From Vibrio tetraodonis (GTDB lineage Bacteria; Pseudomonadota; Gammaproteobacteria; Enterobacterales; Vibrionaceae): 64,000 nt of DNA. The first letter of the stretch is position 1. Each line of letters begins with the position of its first letter. The notes beneath the pieces were generated by a model. It worked only from the letters and a program-made list of their open reading frames with translations. It ran no database searches and was not told the DNA's origin. The translations under genes were made by a program, and so were the position numbers. Positions 26,593-33,140 of this stretch are shown here, piece after piece. The stretch lies in NCBI RefSeq assembly GCF_003350295.1, contig NZ_QLYY01000013.1, positions 1 to 64,000 on the forward strand, written 5' to 3'.

Positions 26593-27015
26593 CTAACCAA
26601 ACTCATGAAGTAAATCAGAAAGAGTAGACCTAAGCTCTGAGCGCTCGTCATCAGAACAAGACTTGTAATAATTAGAAAGCTGCTTAAATTCATCAGCCAA
26701 GTCAGAAACCAACCTTACATTTTCAGTAGGTAGCCCCTTCTTACGGCCAGAACCTGAACGCTTACCGCCATGCATAGGTTTGGAATCTTTATTTTGCATA
26801 GAAGAACACTCGTTATTAATGCCAAGTGGAGTACCCCAACCATCAAGAAAGTAAAACTCAGGGTAATTATCCATGTAACTACGAGCGATACGAAGAGACA
26901 ACTCTGGATGGTCCATATAGTTGTAACCCTCGCGGAACATACCCACTTCATGCTGAAACTCAGAAAGAAGCTTCTTAGTATCATCACCCATAGAAGCCTT
27001 GCATTGTACACTCAT
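26593..27015 (-). CDS. 140-aa putative DNA-binding protein of the dif2 element
   Basis: An open frame runs further upstream, but it crosses the repeat array; the ATG at 27015 (MSVQCKASMGDD) has AGGA at 8 nt and is the likely start. The central part carries HGGKRSGSGRKKGLPTENVR, the GG.R.GsGRKK motif seen in many small phage and plasmid proteins that contact DNA. The C-terminus is acidic and helical (SDLADEFKQLSNYYKSCSDD). No replication or integrase motif was seen. The ribosome binding site lies within the first iteron, so binding of the product there could block its own translation or transcription. Confidence 0.6.
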   Translation of the reverse strand: MSVQCKASMGDDTKKLLSEFQHEVGMFREGYNYMDHPELSLRIARSYMDNYPEFYFLDGWGTPLGINNECSSMQNKDSKPMHGGKRSGSGRKKGLPTENVRLVSDLADEFKQLSNYYKSCSDDERSELRSTLSDLLHEFG

Positions 27016-27017
27016 AA

Positions 27018-27149
27018 TTTGATTCCTGTAACTCTTTTCATGATATTTGATTATTGTAACAGATATCATGGCTGAATCTTGGTTTTTGTAACACATTTCA
27101 TGTGACAAGGGTGGGAATATTAGGTTTGATATTTGTAACAGGTTTCATG
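27018..27149 (-). repeat. four 25-bp iterons upstream of the element's DNA-binding gene
   Basis: On the minus strand the consensus is CATGAAAnnnGTTACA followed by nnnATCAAA. Copies lie at 27018-27042, 27046-27070, 27078-27102 and 27125-27149, all in one orientation, with start-to-start spacing of 28, 32 and 47 bp. CATG, GTTACA and CAA are nearly invariant. Such arrays act as replication iterons or as operators for the adjacent gene. Confidence 0.8.
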
Positions 27150-27158
27150 AAAGCCCTT

Positions 27159-27187
27159 AATGCGCATTACTCGACATTATGTTACGG
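27159..27187 (+). other. internal inverted dif-like site (attP2-like)
   Basis: AATGCGCATTA (27159-27169) matches the XerC arm of dif2 exactly. After 7 bp, TTATGTTACGG (27177-27187) matches 8 of 11 bases of the XerD arm. Orientation is opposite to the sites at 26267 and 27317. Confidence 0.7.
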
Positions 27188-27279
27188 GCTTGATTTGCTA
27201 ATCGGTGCGCTGTCATGGCATGTACGCAGCAAGCTGCGACAATGAGCTATGCCCTCACCCTGTCTTAGTCTGCATCAAG

Positions 27280-27311
27280 GGTGTCAGTGCTGGCGCAATC
27301 GTACTGACACC
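27280..27311. other. 9-bp hairpin next to the right-end site
   Basis: GGTGTCAGT (27280-27288) and ACTGACACC (27303-27311) pair perfectly around 14 nt. It sits between the two inverted dif-like sites, where the folded single strand of a CTX-type attachment region has its fork. Confidence 0.6.
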
Positions 27312-27316
27312 AAACC

Positions 27317-27350
27317 ACTCAACATAATGACGGACCACGTAATGCGCACC
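27317..27350 (-). other. right-end dif-like site with 12-bp centre (attP1-like)
   Basis: ACTCAACATAA (27317-27327) and TAATGCGCACC (27340-27350) match the two arms of dif2 in the same orientation as the site at 26267, but the centre is 12 bp instead of 6. A lengthened centre is what I recall for one of the two CTX-phage sites; it prevents normal dimer resolution. Confidence 0.7.
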
Positions 27351-27460
27351 AATGATAATTGGTGAAATTTGAAACATTTAGATACAAAGTTTTGATTTAC
27401 GATACGTTGACTTATTTATAAAATCTTTACTCCATTCAATCAATATGAGTCTTTTTGAAT

Positions 27461-27613
27461 ATGATAAAAATAAAAAAATTAATCTTGTTGAGCTTGGCTG
27501 TCTTTTCACTGTCGTCAGCAACCGCTTTTGCCGATGATAACCCTGACAATGACGATTCTTCTGGCGGTGGTGCTATACCATGCCACTTTAATCCTGTGTC
27601 TTGCTTCCCTTAG
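27461..27613 (+). CDS. secreted 50-aa peptide precursor with allatostatin-C-like C-terminus
   Basis: The frame encodes a clear Sec signal peptide (MIKIKK, a hydrophobic run, then ATAFA with predicted cleavage after Ala24), an acidic spacer (DDNPDNDDSS), a GGG turn, and the C-terminal 13 residues AIPCHFNPVSCFP. The core CHFNPVSCF agrees with the arthropod neuropeptide allatostatin C (CYFNPISCF) at seven of nine positions; the differences are His for Tyr and Val for Ile. The two cysteines enclose six residues as in the hormone, so a disulphide ring can form after export. An own terminator follows; a weak promoter TTGATT…TTTATA lies near 27392-27420 and only a weak GAG precedes the ATG. Alternatives: a bacteriocin or signalling peptide with chance resemblance. 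Confidence 0.7.
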   Translation: MIKIKKLILLSLAVFSLSSATAFADDNPDNDDSSGGGAIPCHFNPVSCFP

Positions 27614-27619
27614 TTATTT

Positions 27620-27645
27620 AAGGCATATCAGTTATGATATGCCTT
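27620..27645 (+). terminator. terminator of the peptide gene
   Basis: AAGGCATATCA and TGATATGCCTT form a perfect 11-bp stem with GTTA loop, followed by ACTTTTTT. It shows that the peptide gene is a separate transcription unit. Confidence 0.88.
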
Positions 27646-27691
27646 ACTTTTTTCTCTTTTACGATTCAAAATACAGAGCGGGGGTTTATCA

Positions 27692-28417
27692 TCATATACA
27701 ACATATCTGAGGAACCCAGATATAACCGTCATTGGAGTCACCATAGGTAGTGCCTATGGTGTTAAGCTGGTAAAGCGCGGCTATATATAAGCATATTATC
27801 GCATCAAGCGTATCCTCGTTACTTTTAAGCGCTTTTCCTTTTCGCGACTGAATTGTTGATTCAGTCAAGAATGGTTTAAACTGCTGAGGAATTTCAAGTG
27901 CAAGCACTGGTGAACCTTGTAGCTCGGATATCAAGTTGGCCAATACCACCTGCCCTTGCCTCTTATCCGCGACATTGCCCTTTTTGTATAGCAACCTTTC
28001 TGTTAGCCCAAAACATTCAATAATACTTGGATGTGGATAACACTCAATTTGCCATCGTATTTTCCCCAAGTGTGCAAACCCCATTTCTTTCAATGCCACT
28101 GAAAGGTGCACGCTCATGGGATTTGGATAAAGTGACTGGTTAGAAGGATGACACGCGGCTTTTCTTGCACTGTAAGTGCGGCTTAACGCTTTTTCACATT
28201 CTCGTTGGCCAGTCTGATTATTTATTATTAAAGGCGCGTCGATAGCAACACCAACAAGATGTTCCTGACTTGATAAGTATTCGACTATTGTCTTCTGACC
28301 AAGTATGGCAGGTTCAACAGCTTCTAAGAGCAGTTTATTCCCAATAAGGCTTCCAACCGCTATCGCTGACGTATTCTTCTCCCCATTCCACGCAAGATCA
28401 ACACCTGCTAGTCTCAT
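27692..28417 (-). CDS. DUF429-family predicted RNase H-like nuclease
   Basis: A 241-aa protein beginning MRLAGVDLAWNGEKNTSAIA, with VAIDAPLIINNQTGQRECEKALSRTYSARKAACHPSN in the middle and EDTLDAIICLYIAALY near the end. These are the D…D…D blocks of the DUF429 family, predicted to fold like RNase H. Its biological role is unknown. The C-terminus faces the peptide gene's terminator. Confidence 0.8.
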   Translation of the reverse strand: MRLAGVDLAWNGEKNTSAIAVGSLIGNKLLLEAVEPAILGQKTIVEYLSSQEHLVGVAIDAPLIINNQTGQRECEKALSRTYSARKAACHPSNQSLYPNPMSVHLSVALKEMGFAHLGKIRWQIECYPHPSIIECFGLTERLLYKKGNVADKRQGQVVLANLISELQGSPVLALEIPQQFKPFLTESTIQSRKGKALKSNEDTLDAIICLYIAALYQLNTIGTTYGDSNDGYIWVPQICCI

Positions 28418-28553
28418 ATTTACTCCGAATAAAACGTCTAAAAAAGCGAGCCTAACTTAGTCTATCGAACATCTAAAATATGTCATGTATTATCAATCAT
28501 AATTTGTTCGATTTGTTTGCTAGTATCTTGTAGCCAAATAAGAGAGAATATCG

Positions 28554-28589
28554 ATGAATTTATCTATTGTTTCTGATTGTTTTCTATGA
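28554..28589 (+). CDS. 11-residue leader peptide coupled to the lipoprotein gene
   Basis: ATG at 28554 with GAGAG upstream encodes MNLSIVSDCFL and ends in TGA that overlaps the lipoprotein ATG (ATGA). The lipoprotein start has no ribosome binding site of its own, so its translation probably depends on this leader. Confidence 0.45.
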   Translation: MNLSIVSDCFL

Positions 28590-29128
28590 GAATACTCTCC
28601 GTATTATTGCTTTATACTCTTCTTGGTGGTTGCGTAAACCACCATATCAATCAGCGGCCTTTTCTTGACAACTTAGAGTATACGCATGTTTTTGGTGAGC
28701 CAACTTCAGATGGTCAGAAGGTACGTTTAGTATACACACCTGAAGGCAAGGCAAATAGAGAAGTAATTGTTAATATTGACGAGCCGGTTGACTCTATCTC
28801 CATGCACTTCCGGTTATGTGAAAACAATGGGGTTTACGACGGACTAACTGACGATGAACAAAAACACATCCAATCACAAAACGTGGATTGTGACTCCTGG
28901 CTTACAATCACTGCGTTGAACAACAACAAGTATGCCTTATCTTATGAGCTAAATATTTTAATTGGATTTAATGTTGAGTATTCAGACGCAAAACACAAGT
29001 TTACACCAGTTATGAAAAAGCTAGCTCAATATCGTGTTATCTATACGCCAAAGTCAGTGGCTTATCCTCTCCAACGATATATAGATGATATCGTTGTCGA
29101 GGAAACAAAAGTGGAGTTTATGCTGTAG
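28586..29128 (+). CDS. hypothetical lipoprotein
   Basis: A 180-aa protein with a lipoprotein signal (MRILSVLLLYTLLGGCVNHH; Cys16), then a beta-rich domain with two further cysteines (FRLCENNGVYDG, NVDCDSWLTI) that may form a disulphide. Asn at +2 fits outer-membrane sorting. No family recognised. AT-rich and monocistronic, in the accessory zone next to dif2. Confidence 0.65.
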   Translation: MRILSVLLLYTLLGGCVNHHINQRPFLDNLEYTHVFGEPTSDGQKVRLVYTPEGKANREVIVNIDEPVDSISMHFRLCENNGVYDGLTDDEQKHIQSQNVDCDSWLTITALNNNKYALSYELNILIGFNVEYSDAKHKFTPVMKKLAQYRVIYTPKSVAYPLQRYIDDIVVEETKVEFML

Positions 29129-29156
29129 CGTTTGAAAAATGGTGAAATCACACATT

Positions 29157-29621
29157 TTATGACAGCTCGAGCATCATTGGGACATCTACCATGCCTCCCC
29201 TAGTTCTTACCCCCGCGATGCGTCTGAAGCCAAAACTCTTGTATACATGTTCCGCGTTTACCGCCGAATTAACGGTAAAATGAGTATGTCTTGTTTGACG
29301 TAAACTGGCAGCTTTTGCCATTTCCCATAATTTACGTGCGATTCCTTGCCCCTGATAATCATCTGAAACGAATAAATGATATAGATGATTAGAATCACGC
29401 ATACCGATGACGGCGATAATATTAGCTTCTGGATCTATGGCTATGTGATATTGATAACCTGATTGTATGTACTCTTTAATACTTTGACTTGTCATTGAAC
29501 CAAGTAATGTTTCATGAAATGACTCATCGCAGGTAGGGCAGACATATTTTTTAGCTATCGCTTGTATAAGTTCACTAATCGGTTGAGCATGCTTAATCTC
29601 GGCTTGTATAAATCTAATCAT
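29157..29621 (-). CDS. GNAT-family N-acetyltransferase
   Basis: A 154-aa single-domain acetyltransferase. The acetyl-CoA loop reads VSDDYQGQGIARKLWEMAK and is followed by the beta-5 segment FTVNSAVNAEHVYKSFGFR, the usual GNAT pattern. Substrate unknown. Convergent with the lipoprotein gene. Confidence 0.85.
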   Translation of the reverse strand: MIRFIQAEIKHAQPISELIQAIAKKYVCPTCDESFHETLLGSMTSQSIKEYIQSGYQYHIAIDPEANIIAVIGMRDSNHLYHLFVSDDYQGQGIARKLWEMAKAASLRQTRHTHFTVNSAVNAEHVYKSFGFRRIAGVRTRGGMVDVPMMLELS

Positions 29622-29703
29622 ATGTCCCTTTCGCTATGCAATATACAAATTAATCGTATCATACTGATATAGAGCATTTAATTTATCAAGACATAATTCA
29701 TGA

Positions 29704-29751
29704 GTGACAGCGTAACTAAGTATCAAGTAAAATAATTAGTTACAATGTCAC
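29704..29751. repeat. dispersed hairpin element, second copy
   Basis: GTGACAGCGTAACTA (29704-29718) and TAGTTACAATGTCAC (29737-29751) pair at 13 of 15 positions around 18 nt. The arms match those of the hairpin at 4283-4318, and a CAT precedes both, so the two belong to one repeat family. The rest of 29622-30102 holds no gene. Confidence 0.7.
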
Positions 29752-29846
29752 TATTGCTTTTCATCTTAAACAAAGTCACTACTTCACGTAGTCATTTCTA
29801 TTTTCTAAAAAAACAGACCCAAATTGGTAACCAGAAACTACATAAC

Positions 29847-29905
29847 GAGTCAGTCGCGCAGCAGAATATTATGCTGCGCGATAGTGAGCGCTCGCAGACT
29901 GACTC
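29847..29905. repeat. nested inverted repeat
   Basis: Outer arms GAGTCAGTC (29847-29855) and GACTGACTC (29897-29905) enclose an inner hairpin TCGCGCAGCA / TGCTGCGCGA (29854-29863 / 29872-29881, perfect) and a GAGCGCTC palindrome (29886-29893). It could be a structured RNA, a small mobile hairpin or a recombination site. Confidence 0.65.
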
Positions 29906-30056
29906 AAATTTTTTGTAATTAAATTACAGGCATTTTTTGGCGCATTATTGCTACAGAATATTATTCCGTCATAAGTTTATGTTTTATCGGGTTTTTATTG
30001 GTTCTATACCAGTGGATAGTTGGAGCCGGAGAGAGTTGAATTGCAGAACAACAAAA

Positions 30057-30074
30057 AGGGCTAACAAGTGCCCT
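30057..30074 (-). terminator. terminator of the vxr-yoaH transcription unit
   Basis: On the minus strand AGGGC, 8-nt loop, GCCCT, then TTTT. It follows yoaH, the last gene of the unit. Confidence 0.65.
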
Positions 30075-30102
30075 CTTCTTGATTGATTATTTATTGAAGT
30101 GA

Positions 30103-30255
30103 TTAAGTGGTAGAGTCGTTGGTCTGATTACGTATTTGCTCAGCGATTAACTTTATTGCTTGCGCTGTACTCATTCCTTGAGCCATAAGCTCTTGGATTT
30201 TTTCTACTGCTTCTTGTTGCTCGGCATGTGACAATGTTGGGAGATCATCAAACAT
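30103..30255 (-). CDS. yoaH: YoaH/UPF0181 small protein
   Basis: A 50-aa protein, [20 protein letters not shown] then [20 protein letters not shown], which aligns closely with the N-terminal part of E. coli YoaH (UPF0181); the acidic E. coli tail is absent. GGGG lies 7 nt before the ATG. It is downstream of the TraF-like gene in the vxr operon, the position where V. cholerae has vxrE, so it may be the counterpart. Function unknown. Confidence 0.85.
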   Translation of the reverse strand: MFDDLPTLSHAEQQEAVEKIQELMAQGMSTAQAIKLIAEQIRNQTNDSTT

Positions 30256-30334
30256 AAGCTAGCCCCATTAAAATTTGGAGCTCACTATATTATTATTTAG
30301 TTAAGTCGGCCAGCTTTTTTGTCGTAATGAACAA

Positions 30335-31549
30335 TTAGTAACTACCGAGAAAATTAATGAACGCACCCATAGAGTTCTCATTGGTGTAACTTGCACCTAT
30401 ATCCATTTGGAAAAGGTTTAAGGGTGACAATCCAATGCCGGCAGTAAACGTATCGTCTAAATTATCGTAAGCTAAATTTCGGCGCCACCCTGCACGCAAT
30501 TTTAACTGACGCATAATATCGATCTCCCCCCCTACTCTTACATATTGGGTATTATCTCTAAAGCTGGTATAACGCTCATCTTCGTTAAGATCATAGTCGA
30601 CACTAAATGCTGAATAATCTCCGACCAGCCCCAAGCCCACAGTATATTGAGGCCTTATTTTATAGGAATAGGATACGGCAGGAGTTGTTCTAAATTGGCT
30701 ATCATCTATTCTAGATGTTAGAGTTTGTGCAGCCAGCTCTTGGGTCGTAATGTCACGAGGAACAATATTCATGGCTGATACCCCTACTCTTAACGGTCCA
30801 CGAAACCACAAAAAACCAGCATCCATATTGAACATGGTATCGCCCGTGCCATTATCTCGCACATCTTTGATATCGTAATTGTTTAAATTGGCCGTATAAA
30901 CATAGGTATAGATACGTTGTATTTTAGGAGATACGCCAAATGAAATATGTTGATCAAGAAACGTTTGGTATTTAGCTAATGATACACCGACTTCCGCGAC
31001 ACCAATTGCGACAGCATTAACCGCACTTAGCTCCGCGTTGACTGCGGTGTTGAGATCTGTGTTACCGGTATTAGCGCCAGTATAGATATCTGTTTGAGCA
31101 AAAGCTTCCGTATACGCTTTACCAAATAAGTTAGCCGCTACCCAACTATTTGGGATAGCTAAAGCTACAACCCCTCCCAGTTCTAACTTGGCAATGTCGT
31201 TTTCAAGTCCATTTAACGTTGTCTGTAACTGGGCTGCATCAGCTGAGGAAATGCTGTTTGAACTAACAGCACCATCTATTATCTTCGCCGCTTGATCAAG
31301 GCCATCGACCATTTCATGTTCATCATTATAATTTAAGCCAATAGAAGGAATGATCATTCCCGCATCATCATTGCGACGATAAATCGCGGTAATAGCGGGG
31401 TTGTAAAATGGAGCTGTTAAAAAGTTGGAGGATACAACGCCAGTGCCTCCCATTGAATCTCCCCGCGCTTCAACAGCATAGGTTGCCGCATAGGAATGAG
31501 CAGAGAGAAAGGCTATAGGTAATGCTACGATTTTTATTGATTTTTTCAT
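30335..31549 (-). CDS. vxrD: TraF-like outer-membrane protein of the vxr operon
   Basis: A 404-aa exported protein (signal MKKSIKIVALPIAFLSAHSYA) predicted as an outer-membrane beta-barrel: many alternating strands, FLTAPFYNPA near the start and a final aromatic (INFLGSY). It fits the TraF_2 family, whose name derives from conjugation proteins although no conjugation genes are nearby. Located after vxrC, as in V. cholerae vxrABCDE. The name is by synteny and family, not by direct comparison. Confidence 0.72.
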   Translation of the reverse strand: MKKSIKIVALPIAFLSAHSYAATYAVEARGDSMGGTGVVSSNFLTAPFYNPAITAIYRRNDDAGMIIPSIGLNYNDEHEMVDGLDQAAKIIDGAVSSNSISSADAAQLQTTLNGLENDIAKLELGGVVALAIPNSWVAANLFGKAYTEAFAQTDIYTGANTGNTDLNTAVNAELSAVNAVAIGVAEVGVSLAKYQTFLDQHISFGVSPKIQRIYTYVYTANLNNYDIKDVRDNGTGDTMFNMDAGFLWFRGPLRVGVSAMNIVPRDITTQELAAQTLTSRIDDSQFRTTPAVSYSYKIRPQYTVGLGLVGDYSAFSVDYDLNEDERYTSFRDNTQYVRVGGEIDIMRQLKLRAGWRRNLAYDNLDDTFTAGIGLSPLNLFQMDIGASYTNENSMGAFINFLGSY

Positions 31550-31608
31550 ATCGATATAAACTTCTTCATCCCTGTGGTTTATATCGTCTAATTGTGTATG
31601 AAGTTTAT

Positions 31609-32481
31609 CTATTCCTCTACAGATATATCATATGTTTTACTAATAATTTGGGATTGTTCAACAATTATGGGACCTTGCCACCTTTGATGAGTCATCGACA
31701 CCGCAAGAACGTAACGATCTGGAGGAACAATATTGGGCTCTAGTGAGGTTGGATAGTCAGACTCATAGGATTCTCCCCATACTTTATTATATTGACCGTC
31801 AACATAATCGTAGAGAGAGGCATCAAGCTTTGGTAATGGACAATGTTTGTTCAGCAAAGCATTTCGCTCAACACGCCACTGATCTTTAGATTGCCAACGA
31901 ATACTCACTTTTGCCTTATATTCACCAAAAACCAGCCATGAACTCCATGAAGTCTGATCTTTTGCCGTAATATCAACCCGATATAAGCCCATTGGAATTT
32001 TGCTATTTAAGTTATAACGTTTGACGTAAGACTTGGTCGGTGAATCCTCTTCACTTAGGCTAATAAAAGATTGATCTGCAGAAATACTTTTTTGAACCCA
32101 ACGCGTAAGAGAAATATCTGAGATTTCTTTACGTGATGAAACTTCTATGAGTGCTCGGTATGAGTCTCTTCCCGGGCTTTGAGTATCAATCGCCCTGACC
32201 GTGACATTTTTCAGCCATTCTGGAAATGGCCTTGAGTCTAGACTTTTACCGCAGTCAACTTGGAGTGATTGCTGAAAAAGCTCATTGAGATGAGGAGAAA
32301 TGGCCTGATTTTTATCCTGCTGCCAGACTTCTACCAAAGCAACAAACATTGCTGGTAAATCGTTATTGAGCAGAAACTTATGGGCTTGAATCAAGGGTGA
32401 GTTGTTCTCAAACCATAAAGTGTTGGCAGCTGAGATGGGCGTACTAGCAAGCACGCCCAATAATAGTGCTTTTAGTCTCAT
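31609..32481 (-). CDS. vxrC: DUF2861-type exported protein of the vxr operon
   Basis: A 290-aa protein with a Sec signal peptide (MRLKALLLGVLASTPISA), probably periplasmic. It matches the DUF2861-type protein encoded by vxrC in the V. cholerae operon. The ATG overlaps the response-regulator stop codon (TAATG), so synthesis is coupled to that of the regulator. Two cysteines (VDCGKS, KHCPLP) may form a disulphide. Molecular role unknown. Confidence 0.72.
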   Translation of the reverse strand: MRLKALLLGVLASTPISAANTLWFENNSPLIQAHKFLLNNDLPAMFVALVEVWQQDKNQAISPHLNELFQQSLQVDCGKSLDSRPFPEWLKNVTVRAIDTQSPGRDSYRALIEVSSRKEISDISLTRWVQKSISADQSFISLSEEDSPTKSYVKRYNLNSKIPMGLYRVDITAKDQTSWSSWLVFGEYKAKVSIRWQSKDQWRVERNALLNKHCPLPKLDASLYDYVDGQYNKVWGESYESDYPTSLEPNIVPPDRYVLAVSMTHQRWQGPIIVEQSQIISKTYDISVEE

Positions 32482-33140
32482 TAGGCCTTCATTTTGTATC
32501 CAACACCCCGAAGAGTCTCAATCTCTAGCCCCGGCAACTTTTGGCGTAACTGCAAAACATGAGTGTCTACGGTTCGTGTCGTTGGAAAATGATTGTATCC
32601 CCAGACATGGTCCAATAACTCATCTCGCGTAAACACGCGCCCGAGGTTACTTGCTAAGAAGAGTAAAAGATCAAACTCCGTTCTGGTTAGCGTTATAGAT
32701 TCCTCTTTATAAAATACTTCACGCGTCGCTTTATCGATTAATAGATGCTGCGTTTCTACTTTACTATCATCCTGAGCTTCTGATTCAGGAGCCCTTAGTT
32801 GTGCACGAATACGAGCAAACAGTTCTGCCTCGGCGAATGGCTTGGTTAAATAGTCATTTGCGCCTGCATCTAAACCAGTAACCTTGTCTTTTACGGTCAC
32901 CAACGCCGTCAGCAAAATAACTGGAACATCTTTTATTTCTTTCCAGCCGACTAGGTGCTCTACGGAGTCGCCATCAGGCAGTTGGCGATCTAAAATCACT
33001 AAGTCTGATTTCTCCCAGTACTGTTCTACTTCTGCAATGCTTTCAGCGTGAAAACATTCATATCCTGCTTGTTCTAAGCTAACTAGCAGACCATCGGCCA
33101 GATTTTTGTCGTCTTCAACAAGAAGCAGTGTCTGTTTCAC
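32481..33140 (-). CDS. vxrB: OmpR-family response regulator VxrB/WigR
   Basis: A 219-aa regulator with a receiver domain (acidic pair Glu9/Asp10, phospho-acceptor Asp51 in LVILDRQLPDG, Lys in YLTKPF) and a C-terminal OmpR winged helix (TRTEFDLLLFLASNLGRVFTRDELLDHVWG … RTVDTHVLQLRQKL). In V. cholerae VxrB (also WigR) activates cell-wall synthesis genes, T6SS genes and biofilm formation in response to cell-wall damage. Its frame overlaps the kinase gene upstream by 26 bp. Confidence 0.88.
   Translation of the reverse strand: MKQTLLLVEDDKNLADGLLVSLEQAGYECFHAESIAEVEQYWEKSDLVILDRQLPDGDSVEHLVGWKEIKDVPVILLTALVTVKDKVTGLDAGANDYLTKPFAEAELFARIRAQLRAPESEAQDDSKVETQHLLIDKATREVFYKEESITLTRTEFDLLLFLASNLGRVFTRDELLDHVWGYNHFPTTRTVDTHVLQLRQKLPGLEIETLRGVGYKMKA

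Larger units (their letters stand above)
26267..27350 (-). mobile_element. ~1.1-kb Xer-dependent integrated element at dif2 (CTX-phage-like attachment layout)
   Basis: Two dif-like sites in the same direction bound the element (26267-26294 and 27317-27350). A third, inverted dif-like site lies inside at 27159-27187, 130 bp from the right end. CTX-type filamentous phages have two inverted dif-like sites about 90 bp apart whose single strand folds into the recombination substrate, and integration leaves the layout seen here. Inside are only two genes, both on the minus strand: a 140-aa protein preceded by four iterons, and a 56-aa membrane protein. No rolling-circle replication protein, coat or Zot-like protein is present, so this is either a remnant or a minimal satellite that needs a helper. 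Confidence 0.65.

Noticed and set aside
27016..27108. N-terminal extension of the 140-aa gene through the iterons
   Set aside because: The extension only translates repeat DNA; ATG 27015 has a proper AGGA.
27461..27613. Heat-stable enterotoxin (ST) homologue
   Set aside because: ST peptides have four to six cysteines and a CNPAC core; this peptide has two cysteines and the allatostatin-type ring.
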